The notes beneath the pieces are model-generated. The model did not search any database and was not told where the DNA came from. It saw only the letters and a program-made list of their open reading frames with translations. Positions 43,055 through 53,474 of a stretch of DNA of 64,000 bases are shown piece after piece. A program made the translations under genes and the position numbers. Source of the stretch: Streptomyces qinglanensis (lineage in GTDB: Bacteria > Actinomycetota > Actinomycetes > Streptomycetales > Streptomycetaceae); NCBI RefSeq assembly GCF_900111245.1, contig NZ_FOGO01000003.1:553990-617989 (forward strand), read 5' to 3'. Numbering within the stretch: position 1 is the stretch's first letter; every line of letters begins with the position of its first letter.

Positions 43055-43915
43055 ATGCAGACCACCGCCGCCCGGGCGAACCGGGGCCGGACCCGGGCAC
43101 TCGTCACCGTCCTGCTGCTGGGGGCCGCCCTGAGCGGCTGCGGAGCAGGCCAGGGCGACGGCAGCCCCGCACCCGGCCGCAGCTCCAGCGCGGCACGCCC
43201 GGCGCTGCCGCCGGTGCACGCGGGCTTCGACTACCAGATCGGGGGCGCCTATCCGCCGCCCGACGGGGTGCGTGTGCTCTCCCGGGACCGCGCGCACGAC
43301 CCCGCACCGGGGCACTACAACGTCTGCTACGTCAACGGCTTCCAGGCCCAGCCCGACGCGCTGGACTGGTGGCAGCGGCACCATCCCGGCCTGGTGCTGC
43401 GGACCGGGAGCGGGAAGCCGGTGATGGACACCGACTGGAACGAAGCGCTGCTGGACACCTCCACCGCCGCGCACCGCAAGGAGCTCGCGGGCATCGTCGG
43501 ACGCTGGATCGACGGCTGCGCCGAGAAGGGGTTCCAGGCGGTCGAAGTGGACAACCTCGACTCCTACGAGCGCTCCGGCGACCGGCTCAGCCGGGCCGAC
43601 AACGTCGCGTTCGCCGCCCTGCTGACCCGGCAGGCGCACCGGAGAGGGCTGGCGGCCGGGCAGAAGAACGCACAGGAACTGCTGCCGCGGCGCACCGCGA
43701 TGGGCTTCGACTTCGCGGTGGCGGAGGAGTGCGGGCAGTACGACGAATGCGACCGCTACGCGGAGGCGTACGACGACCGGGTGCTGGACGTCGAGTACAC
43801 CGCCGAGGGACTGGCCGCGGCCTGCCGCACATGGGGCGAGCGGCTGTCGGTCGTACGGCGGGACCTGGACGTGCGCCCCGCGGGCGAGGAAGGGCACCGC
43901 TACGAGCGGTGCTGA
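43055..43915 (+). CDS. GH114-type (endo-polygalactosaminidase) lipoprotein
   Basis: A 286-residue secreted protein with a lipobox (LGAALSGC, Cys29) and a domain of the GH114/TIM-barrel-like family: WWQRHHPGLVLRTGSGKPVMDTDWNEALLD, GIVGRWIDGCAEKGFQAVEVDNLDSYERSGDR and KNAQELLPRRTAMGFDFAVAEECGQYDEC (quoted in parts). The Asp in EVDNLD and Glu in AEECG are the likely acid residues. It may degrade an N-acetylgalactosamine-type polysaccharide. Divergent from padR. Confidence 0.88.
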   Translation: MQTTAARANRGRTRALVTVLLLGAALSGCGAGQGDGSPAPGRSSSAARPALPPVHAGFDYQIGGAYPPPDGVRVLSRDRAHDPAPGHYNVCYVNGFQAQPDALDWWQRHHPGLVLRTGSGKPVMDTDWNEALLDTSTAAHRKELAGIVGRWIDGCAEKGFQAVEVDNLDSYERSGDRLSRADNVAFAALLTRQAHRRGLAAGQKNAQELLPRRTAMGFDFAVAEECGQYDECDRYAEAYDDRVLDVEYTAEGLAAACRTWGERLSVVRRDLDVRPAGEEGHRYERC

Positions 43916-44106
43916 TCCGCACCAGCCCCCGGCGCTCCCGTGCCGGTCCCGGCCCGGCGGTACCCGCCGCGCGACCCGCGAGGGCACCGCCGGGGGCCCT
44001 CACCCCGGGGACGGTCGGGTCCGTGCACGGCGAACAAGGCCCGTACGGCGGGAAGGACCTTCCCCGCCCCGCCCTGGTGCGGCGCGGAACCGCACCGCCC
44101 GGTCCC

Positions 44107-44161
44107 CCGCTCCGCCGGACCTCAGGTGCACCGGTCCTCCGCTCCGCCGGACCTCAGGTGC
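44107..44161. repeat. Direct repeat, 23 bp every 32 bp
   Basis: The same 23-bp sequence (ccgctccgccggacctcaggtgc) occurs at 44107-44129 and 44139-44161, period 32 bp; the bases flanking it suggest a slightly longer duplicated unit. It lies upstream of phzF. Confidence 0.85.
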
Positions 44162-44227
44162 GCCCGGTCCACCCGCCGCGCATTGGCCCTGCACCCGGCA
44201 CGTCCCCGCCCCGTACCGTCCCCGGGC

Positions 44228-45067
44228 ATGAGACTGCGCACCGTCGACGCCTTCGCCGTCCGCCCCTTCACCGGGAATCCCGCCGCTGTCGTGCTCCTGG
44301 ACGCGGCCGTGTTCCCGGACGACTCCCGCCTCCAGGCCCTCGCCGCCGAACTGAACCTGTCCGAGACCGCCTACCTGCACCCGCTGTCCGACAGCGCCGA
44401 CGCCGACTGGGCGCTGCGCTGGTTCACGCCGACGACCGAGGTCGACATGTGCGGCCACGCCACGCTCGCCGCCGCCCATGTGCTGGGCGGCGACGGCCTG
44501 CTGGACGAGGACGGGCGGGTGCGCTTCCGGACCCGCAGCGGCGTCCTGGGCGCCTCCCGCGACGCGGACGGCAGCCTCACCCTGGACTTTCCGACCGCGA
44601 CTCCGGTCCCCGTCCCGGTCCCGGAGAGCACCCGGGAGGTCTTCGGCGCCGACCCCCTGGCCGCCTGGGACACCGGTCCGCTGCAGAAGCTGGTCCTGGA
44701 GTTCGCCGACGAGCGCACGGTGCGCGACCTGGCACCCGACCCGGCAGCGGTCGCCGCGCTCCCCGCCCCGACCGTGGTGGTGACAGCAGCGGCGGCACCG
44801 AACGGCTCCGGGGCCGGGGAGCGGGAACACGACTTCGTCTCCCGGGTCTTCGCGCCCGCGCACGGCATCCCGGAGGACCCCGTCACCGGCAGCGCGCACA
44901 CCGCGCTGGCCCCGCTGTGGTCGCAGCGGCTCGGACGCGCCGCCCTGACCGGCCTTCAGGTGTCGCGGCGCACCGGCGAGGTGCGCACCACGCTGCGTGG
45001 CGAGCGCACCCTGCTGACCGGGCGGGCGGTCACCGTGCTGGACGCGGAGCTGCTCACCGGACTGTAG
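44228..45067 (+). CDS. PhzF family isomerase/epimerase
   Basis: A 279-residue two-domain protein: VDAFAVRPFTGNPAAVVLLD at the start, catalytic-type Glu in LNLSETAYLHP (about residue 46), FTPTTEVDMCGHATLAAAHVL, and the C-terminal EDPVTGSAHTALAPLW. PhzF isomerises a phenazine precursor in producers; most members, probably including this one, have unknown substrates. The ATG at 44228 has no ribosome site; a -10-like TACCGT (44214-44219) ends 8 nt before it, so it may be leaderless. Confidence 0.9.
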   Translation: MRLRTVDAFAVRPFTGNPAAVVLLDAAVFPDDSRLQALAAELNLSETAYLHPLSDSADADWALRWFTPTTEVDMCGHATLAAAHVLGGDGLLDEDGRVRFRTRSGVLGASRDADGSLTLDFPTATPVPVPVPESTREVFGADPLAAWDTGPLQKLVLEFADERTVRDLAPDPAAVAALPAPTVVVTAAAAPNGSGAGEREHDFVSRVFAPAHGIPEDPVTGSAHTALAPLWSQRLGRAALTGLQVSRRTGEVRTTLRGERTLLTGRAVTVLDAELLTGL

Positions 45068-45093
45068 TGGTGGCCGGGCGGCCGCGTCACCAC
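45067..45093. terminator. Two-way terminator
   Basis: GTGGTG (45067-45072) pairs with CACCAC (45088-45093), with inner GC pairs, between the convergent phzF and CPBP genes. Confidence 0.5.
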
Positions 45094-45110
45094 GCCCGCT
45101 CGGCGCGGCT

Positions 45111-45914
45111 TCAGGGCGTGGGCAGCCAGTCCACCCGCCCGGCGAGCAGCGCGTAGCCGACGAAGGCCACGATGTCGATCAGCGCGTGGGCCGCCACCAG
45201 CGGCCCCACGCGGCCCCACCGCCGGTAGAGGAAGGCGAAGACGACACCCATCGCCAGATTGCCGAAGAATCCTCCGACGCCCTGGTAGAGGTGGTAGGAG
45301 CCGCGCAGCACCGCGCTCGCGCCGAGCGCGGCGAGCGGGGACCAGCCGAGCTGGTCGAGCCGGCGCAGCAGGTATCCGACGACGATGACCTCTTCCAGCA
45401 CCGAGTTCTGCACCGCGGAGGCGACCAGCACCGGATACTTCCACCACACGTCCGGCAGCGACTCCGGCTCCACGGTGAGGTTGAACCCCCCGGCCCGGGC
45501 CAGCAGATAGAGCCCGATCCCGCAGCCGCCGATGCCCGCGGCCAGGGCAGCCCCCCGGCTCAGGTCGAAGAGGGGCCTGCGCCGGTCGAGGCCCAGCACC
45601 CGCAGCCCTCCCGCGCCCTCCCGCGTCAGGAGGTGGGCGACCAGGGCGACGGGCACCAGCGCGGTGGCGATCCCGAAGAGCTGCCAGGCCAGGTCGAGCC
45701 AGGGCCGTCCGGGCGCCTGCGAGGAGTTGAGCCGGGCGGCCTGGTCGGCCAGCCCGCCGGGCCGGGTCAGCGCGCCCACGAAACTGATCAGCGACGAGAC
45801 GGCGCTGGCTCCCAGCGAGAGCGCGAGGACGAGCAGCAGTTCGGTGCCGAGCACCCGTCGCGGCAGCCCGCCCGCGGGGGCGGGCCGCGGTTCCTCAAGC
45901 CCCTGTGCGCGCAC
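45111..45914 (-). CDS. CPBP (Rce1/Abi) family intramembrane metalloprotease
   Basis: A 267-residue protein with about six to seven helices. CPBP motifs are visible: EEVIVVGYLLRRL (EExxxxxxLL), LRGSYHLYQG (the His) and HALIDIVAFV (last His). Such proteins are prenyl-protease-like enzymes; roles include bacteriocin immunity and unclear lipid functions. The GTG at 45914 has GGAGG 5 nt upstream; the longer frame beyond it is a read-through of non-coding DNA and of the next gene's antisense. Confidence 0.9.
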   Translation of the reverse strand: MRAQGLEEPRPAPAGGLPRRVLGTELLLVLALSLGASAVSSLISFVGALTRPGGLADQAARLNSSQAPGRPWLDLAWQLFGIATALVPVALVAHLLTREGAGGLRVLGLDRRRPLFDLSRGAALAAGIGGCGIGLYLLARAGGFNLTVEPESLPDVWWKYPVLVASAVQNSVLEEVIVVGYLLRRLDQLGWSPLAALGASAVLRGSYHLYQGVGGFFGNLAMGVVFAFLYRRWGRVGPLVAAHALIDIVAFVGYALLAGRVDWLPTP

Positions 45915-46378
45915 GCGAACCTCCCGTTGCCGACGCCGGATCCATCCTTGTCCCTTCTGTCGCACCACCGGCGGCTCCGCCACCGCCCCGGCGCGCCGCG
46001 ACCGCGCCGATGGCGGTCCGGCCTCGTCGCCCCGCCGCGGACCGCGCCAGGGACGGCAGGGGCGAGGCGACACACGCAGCGGCCGGAGGGACGGGGCGCC
46101 CCCGGGAGGTGCCGCCCTCCGCCGTTGCCGCAGGGCACCTGCCGGGTGTACTCGGGTGCGCTGCCACGTCACAGCTTGCCCGACGGCCTGGGCGGGTCCG
46201 GCGTGCGGGGTCCGGCGCACCGGTGCGGACGACGCGGCCGGGCCCGGCGGGGGCAGGCCAGATGCAACAGGCCCGGCGGGGTGGTGCGCGTCGGGGCGGC
46301 GGGCCCGGCCGGGCGCGGAGCGCGCGCGGCGGTCCGCGGGATCGCCGCGGTGCGGGGCGGCCGGGCGCGGCACCCGCT
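45915..46378. other. 464-bp spacer, nothing firm
   Basis: Spacer between the CPBP and glutamate-cysteine-ligase-like genes, both on the minus strand. Low-complexity GC-rich sequence without a plausible gene, strong hairpin or promoter. Confidence 0.4.
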
Positions 46379-47875
46379 CTACGGCCCGTCGTCCCAGGTG
46401 TGCACGGCCGCTCCGGAGGCGGCCCGGTCGCAGTAGCCGCGGGCCATCGCGGCCAGCGCCTTCTCCCGGTCCAGACCGGACTCCAGCGCGCGGTGGTACG
46501 CCGCCGCCTGCCAGGACGCCCCGTTGACGCGCAGGCGGCAGCGCTCCTCGATCACCGAGAGGTAGCGGTCGCGGTCGGCCGGCTCCACGCCCCATGCGTC
46601 GAGCCCCGTGGCGGCCAGGGGCAGCAACTCGTCGCGCACCAGCCGGACGGCGGGCTGCCGGAGCAGCCCGGTGCCGCGGCCCGAGCGCGGCCACCACAGC
46701 TCGGCCTCGATCCCGTACCGGCACGCCGCGTCGAAGTTCCGCTCGGCGTACTCGAACGGCAGCCGGTTCCAGACCGGTCGCGGCTCGTCGGCCAGTGCGC
46801 GCACCAGACCGTAGTAGAACGCCGTGTTGGCCAGCACGTCGGTCACCGTCGGTCCGGCGGGCAGCACCCGGTTCTCCACCCGCAGGTGCGGGGCACCGTC
46901 CACGACCCCGTAGACCGGCCGGTTCCAGCGGTAGATCGTGCCGTTGTGCAGCGTCAGCTCCGACAGGGCCGGCACTCCGCCGGAGGCGAGCACCCGCCCG
47001 GGGTCCTCCTCGTCGCAGAGGGGCAGCAGGGCGGGGAAGTAGCGCAGGTTCTCCTCGAACAGGTCGTACGCGGAGGAGATCCAGCGCTCCCCGAACCAGG
47101 TGCGCGGACGGACGCCCTGGGCGATCAGCTCGGGCGGGCGGGTGTCCGTCGCCTGGACGAAGAGCGGCACCCGGGACTCGCGCAGCAGTTCGTGCCCGAA
47201 CAGGAAGGGCGAGTTCGCTCCCATGGCCACTTGCGCGGCGCTGACGGCCTGCGCCGCGTTCCACACGTCGGCGAACCGGCCGGGCGTCACCTGGAGGTGG
47301 AGCTGAACGGAGGTGCAGGCCGACTCCGGCGCTATCGATTCCGAGGTGCTCACCAGGTGCTCGACCCCCTCGATGTCGAGCGCCACCTCCTCGCCGCGCG
47401 CGGCCATGATCTGGTCGTTGAGCAGCCGATAGCGGTCGTCCTCGGTGAGGTTGGCCAGCGTCAGGTCGCGCGCCGTGAGGGTCGGCAGGGTGCCGATCAT
47501 GACGATCCGCGCATCCACTTCCCGGGCCTGCCGGTCCGCGTACGCCAGCCCGGTGCGGAGTTCCTCGGCGAGCTGATCGAGAACTCTCCCGGAGAGCGCA
47601 TGCGGCACGATGTTCACTTCGAGATTGAACTGCCCCAGCTCTGTCTGGAAATCCGAGCTCGCGATGCGCTGGAGTACCTCGGCATTCACCATGAGGGGCT
47701 GCCCCTGGACGTCCGCGAGATTCAGTTCGATCTCCAGCCCCATGAGATTCCTGGGGCGGTCGAACCGCTTCTCCTCCAGTAGCTGCCACAGTCCCCGGAG
47801 ACATGTGTGCAGCTTCTCCCGGTACCGCCGTCGATCGGACAGGTCGAACCTGTCGGCGACGACCTTCTCTCCCAT
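46379..47875 (-). CDS. Glutamate-cysteine ligase-like (GCS2) family protein
   Basis: A 498-residue protein of the carboxylate-amine ligase fold: LMGLEIELNLADVQGQPLMVNAEVLQ at the N-terminal ATP-binding part, ELGQFNLEVNIVPHAL, then CTSVQLHLQVTPGRFADVWNAAQAVSAAQVAMGANSPFLFG, and TIYRWNRPVYG with HLRVENRVLPAGPTVTDVLANTAF (quoted in parts). It is similar to gamma-glutamylcysteine synthetases, but this length and lineage suggest an actinobacterial paralogue; the amine substrate is not known. Actinobacteria use mycothiol, so it may not make glutathione. Confidence 0.85.
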   Translation of the reverse strand: MGEKVVADRFDLSDRRRYREKLHTCLRGLWQLLEEKRFDRPRNLMGLEIELNLADVQGQPLMVNAEVLQRIASSDFQTELGQFNLEVNIVPHALSGRVLDQLAEELRTGLAYADRQAREVDARIVMIGTLPTLTARDLTLANLTEDDRYRLLNDQIMAARGEEVALDIEGVEHLVSTSESIAPESACTSVQLHLQVTPGRFADVWNAAQAVSAAQVAMGANSPFLFGHELLRESRVPLFVQATDTRPPELIAQGVRPRTWFGERWISSAYDLFEENLRYFPALLPLCDEEDPGRVLASGGVPALSELTLHNGTIYRWNRPVYGVVDGAPHLRVENRVLPAGPTVTDVLANTAFYYGLVRALADEPRPVWNRLPFEYAERNFDAACRYGIEAELWWPRSGRGTGLLRQPAVRLVRDELLPLAATGLDAWGVEPADRDRYLSVIEERCRLRVNGASWQAAAYHRALESGLDREKALAAMARGYCDRAASGAAVHTWDDGP

Positions 47876-47970
47876 CGGAGACTTCCTCCCTGCTGGTGGA
47901 CGCTGCCGGAGGTCCCGGCCGAGCGTGCACCGATGATGCCCTGCCGCGCCGCGGATAACGCCTGGCAGGG

Positions 47971-47999
47971 CTGACGCGGCGGGGAACTGCCGCTAGGCT
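47971..47999 (+). promoter_or_regulatory. Strong sigma-HrdB-type promoter
   Basis: CTGACG (47971-47976), a 17-bp spacer and TAGGCT (47994-47999) fit the main Streptomyces promoter. Start is expected near 48006. It points at the hypothetical gene starting at 48378, leaving a leader of about 370 nt, and diverges from the glutamate-cysteine-ligase-like gene. Confidence 0.65.
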
Positions 48000-48377
48000 G
48001 GCCGAGGCCGGGGCGGCACATTCCCTCGGCATACGGCGGTGTCCAGCTCCCGCGGCACAGCTCTCGTCATAAACACCGACGGCATCAGGCCGACCGCGTT
48101 CGACCCGGAATCCGAGGTCAGCCGCGCAGCTTCGGTGTCAGCACTGGTGAAAAGCCAGCCGATTCGTCCTGTTACAGCCTTACGGGAAACAGCGGGGCAC
48201 GTTAGTGGAAACACCCCTCGAACACATCTCGTATAAACTGCGCGAACGAGGCAGAGACTTGGCGATCCCGGCCGCCCCGGTCGACCCCTCCCCCGCCGCA
48301 CCTGCGGCCATCTCCGCGCCGACACCGCCGTCGCGCCCCTGCCAGCACCATGTGTCTCCCAAGAGAGGCGACCCGCC
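48000..48377 (+). other. Long, lower-GC leader region
   Basis: About 378 bp between the promoter and the gene at 48378, distinctly lower in GC from about 48030 to 48250 than its surroundings. It holds two short open frames (48039-48236 and 48205-48429) with no recognisable product and a TATAAACT element at 48232-48239 that might be a second promoter. It may be a structured leader. Confidence 0.4.
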
Positions 48378-49058
48378 ATGCCGCTGCACGTACCCTCGGC
48401 CCCGGCCCCCGCCCTGCGCAGTGTCCTGACCGCCCTCGGCTCCCCGAGCGCGGTACGGGGCTCCCGATCCCCGCTCGCCCTGCGCACGGCGCAGGGTCCG
48501 CTGCGCGCCGAACTCCCGCTCCCCGCCTATGAGATGGCGCGCGTGGCGCCGGACGGCGCCGGGCACGCCACCGCCCCGGCCGCGGTGGCCCCGCGCACCC
48601 GGCTGACCGGCTGGCGCTTCCTGCTGGCCGACGGGGACGCCGACGGCGAGGGCACCCACGGCTCCGTGTTCGTCGGCACCGCCGAGGCCGTGCCGACCGC
48701 GGACGGCTGGACCTTCGGCCAGTTCCGGCAGGGTCCCTACGTTCTCTCGACGGTCCGCGCGCTGCGCCAGGCCGAGGTACTGCCGACGCCCTACCAGCCG
48801 CGCCTGCTGTCGGTGCCGGAGCTCTACATGCTGACCCTGTGGCTGCACGCCGACGTCGGCGGCGACCCGCACGACAGCGTGCCGGACCCGGCCGATCTGC
48901 TGATCCCACTGGCTCCGGCGCCGCCCGGCATCGTCCCGCACACCGCGCACCGGGTGGACGCGCTGCTGCCCGTGCTGACCCGCAGACTCGGGTCGGCACC
49001 CCTCCCGGCTCCCGGGGCGGACTCCGCTGCGGCGCCGCTGCTGCGTACGCCCGCGTGA
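48378..49058 (+). CDS. Conserved hypothetical protein
   Basis: A 226-residue protein with no motif I recognise. It has a Pro/Ala-rich start, a middle LTGWRFLLADGDADGEGTHGSVFVGTAEAVPTADGW (in parts), and a C-terminal part with RLLSVPELYMLTLWLHADVGGDP and LIPLAPAPPGIVP. It looks cytoplasmic. The ATG at 48378 gives codon use like its neighbours and has GAGAGGCGA about 8 nt upstream. I infer a Streptomyces-type conserved protein. Confidence 0.72.
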   Translation: MPLHVPSAPAPALRSVLTALGSPSAVRGSRSPLALRTAQGPLRAELPLPAYEMARVAPDGAGHATAPAAVAPRTRLTGWRFLLADGDADGEGTHGSVFVGTAEAVPTADGWTFGQFRQGPYVLSTVRALRQAEVLPTPYQPRLLSVPELYMLTLWLHADVGGDPHDSVPDPADLLIPLAPAPPGIVPHTAHRVDALLPVLTRRLGSAPLPAPGADSAAAPLLRTPA

Positions 49059-49113
49059 GACGGCGTCCGCCCGCGGAAACCGCCGACCCCGCTGCGCACC
49101 CCTCCGAATGGGC

Positions 49114-49237
49114 TAGTCTTCGCGGGAGCCCGAACCCCCCGAAATGACGGTGCAGTTGGGCGCAACCGCCTACCCGGGTGACGCGTCTGTGCGGTTGGGT
49201 ACGAGCTGACGCGAAATCCCTGCGAATCCGCGTCAGC
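49114..49237 (+). promoter_or_regulatory. Candidate promoter and structured leader of DUF5999 gene
   Basis: A -10-like TAGTCT (49114-49119) is followed by two hairpins: CAACCGC/GCGGTTG (49163-49169 with 49191-49197) and a perfect 9-bp stem GCTGACGCG/CGCGTCAGC (49205-49213 with 49229-49237). They lie in the expected 5' leader of the DUF5999 gene and could be regulatory RNA. No known riboswitch class is recognised. Confidence 0.45.
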
Positions 49238-49354
49238 AGCGGAACACTGGGGGACGGACCGGAACGTACGCACGTACGGGGTGACGGGGGAACGGTCATG
49301 CACAACGGGAACCGCAGGACAGACGCCACAACACGACGGAAGACGACACCGACA

Positions 49355-49561
49355 ATGTGCCAGCACCAGCCACCGTGCCCGACAGCGGACTCAGCCGACA
49401 GGGAGGCCGCGCAAGCCGTGGTCCACCACCCCGAGCAGGGCTGGAGCCTGCTCTGCAACGGAGTGCTCCTCTTCGAGGACACGGGAGAGCTGCTGCCGGA
49501 CGGCCGGATCATCGCTCCGCACAAACCGCTGGGCACGCGCCACGTGATCACCGCCGCCTGA
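49355..49561 (+). CDS. DUF5999 family protein
   Basis: A 68-residue protein: MCQHQPPCPTADSADREAAQ then VVHHPEQGWSLLCNGVLLFEDTGELLPDGRIIAPHKPLG. The N-terminal CxHxPPC set is metal-binding-like. It is a small Streptomyces family (DUF5999, from memory) of unknown function. The ATG at 49355 is the family start; the longer frame is read-through. A structured leader of about 230 nt precedes it. Confidence 0.83.
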   Translation: MCQHQPPCPTADSADREAAQAVVHHPEQGWSLLCNGVLLFEDTGELLPDGRIIAPHKPLGTRHVITAA

Positions 49562-49680
49562 CACACGGCACGTGCGTCCCGTGAGGCCGCACGGCGCACG
49601 GCACGGCGGACCGCAGGACCGCCGCGCGGGCGCGACACGCTCCGCACGACACACCGCGCACCGCACGGCACCGCACGACG

Positions 49681-49714
49681 CAGGGCCGGCACGGCATCCG
49701 CCGTACCGGCCCTG
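49681..49714. terminator. Two-way terminator
   Basis: A 15-bp stem with one mismatch (49681-49695 with 49700-49714) and a 4-nt loop in the 211-bp spacer between DUF5999 and gcvP, which converge. GC-rich repeats of CGCACGGCACGG type precede it. Confidence 0.65.
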
Positions 49715-49772
49715 AATCCGTCGCCCGGAGAGCTGTCGGCCCCCGGAGGCCGCTCGGTCGGCCGAGCCGCCG

Positions 49773-52679
<2,907 letters not shown>

Positions 52680-52744
52680 CTGCGGGGGCCTCCTGGTCTG
52701 TGCGACCTGCGAGGGGCACCTTTCACGGGTGCCCGGACGGCCTC

Positions 52745-52965
52745 CCCCTCTGTCATCTGACCTGAGAGTTTCACCGAGCCACGTGCCGGACGCTCGGCTT
52801 ACACCGTCGGTGAGGGAGGGCTTCGGTGTGCTGGTCCGGGCCCGCCCTGCTTTCCAGAGTGACCTCGTCCGCACGGTACGTGAGCCTGAGAGATTCCGGG
52901 GAGGAGTTGCTCCTTCGGCGCCTCCGGCAACTGCACCGGAGGACTCTCCCGCACGGGGTCGACAG
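52745..52965 (-). promoter_or_regulatory. Tandem glycine riboswitch controlling gcvP
   Basis: Read on the minus strand, the gcvP leader has two gcvT-type glycine aptamers. The first has GGGAGAGTCC, then CGCCGAAGGAGCAACTCCTC and AATCTCTCAGGC; the second has TCTGGAAAGCAGGGC, CACCGAAGCCCTCC and GTGAAACTCTCAGGT. The pair normally turns the cleavage system on when glycine is high. Ends are approximate. A promoter matches its 5' edge. Confidence 0.93.
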
Positions 52966-52973
52966 CCACCTCG

Positions 52974-53001
52974 AGAGTATCAGCGCCCTCTTGCGTGGTA
53001 A
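52974..53001 (-). promoter_or_regulatory. Probable gcvP promoter
   Basis: On the minus strand TTACCA (complement of 52996-53001), a 16-bp spacer and TACTCT (complement of 52974-52979) form a main-sigma type promoter. Its start, about 52967, coincides with the 5' end of the glycine riboswitch. Confidence 0.6.
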
Positions 53002-53096
53002 CCCGGCGTGCGCCCGAGTGGCCAAGAGTCGAAAAGTACCGTTTCGTGGTGAGTACGCGCAGAAACAGCGCGTCGCGACCCTGGTGGAGGAGCCCC

Positions 53097-53474
53097 GTGC
53101 AGACCGGAACAGATCCGCGAAGCCTGATCGGCCGCAAGGCGTTCGACCGTGCAGGAGCCAAGATCGGCACCGTGGACGAGGTGTACCTCGACGACGCCAC
53201 AGGCGACCCGGAGTGGGCCGCGCTGCGCACGGGCCTCTTCAGCCGTGACGCCTTCGTCCCACTGGGGCCCTCCGACCTGGACGAGAGGGGGCTGCGGGTC
53301 CCGTTCGAGCGGAGTCTGATCAAGAACGCCCCCGACTTCGGCGTCGGCCGCCATCTCTCCCCGCAGCAGGAGCTGGAGCTCTACCGTCACTACGGGCTCG
53401 ACGTGCCCGTCGGCGGGGAGGCGTCCACGCCTCCGGACCGGGACTTCGGGCGGATAGCCGGCGCCGGGGACTGA
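53097..53474 (+). CDS. PRC-barrel domain protein
   Basis: A 125-residue protein whose residues about 9-80 form a PRC-barrel: LIGRKAFDRAGAKIGTVDEVYLDDATGDPEWAALRTG (in parts). Such domains occur in RNA-processing and stress proteins; here it stands alone. The C-terminus RHLSPQQELELYRHYGLDVP is a typical helical tail. GGAGGAG precedes the GTG start. Its last 85 bp are antisense to the end of dinB. Confidence 0.85.
   Translation: MQTGTDPRSLIGRKAFDRAGAKIGTVDEVYLDDATGDPEWAALRTGLFSRDAFVPLGPSDLDERGLRVPFERSLIKNAPDFGVGRHLSPQQELELYRHYGLDVPVGGEASTPPDRDFGRIAGAGD

Noticed and set aside
45111..48032. Very long frame joining CPBP protease with DNA upstream
   Set aside because: The frame stays open through the non-coding spacer and in antisense or alternate frame of the glutamate-cysteine-ligase-like gene. 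The ribosome site and conserved start are at 45914.
48039..48236. Short open frame of 65 codons starting with GTG, containing a TTA codon
   Set aside because: No ribosome site, no family match, mixed codon use. It could be a leader peptide, but I cannot support it as a gene.
48205..48429. Short open frame of 74 codons before the hypothetical gene
   Set aside because: It overlaps the better-supported gene at 48378 in another frame and ends in low-complexity residues.
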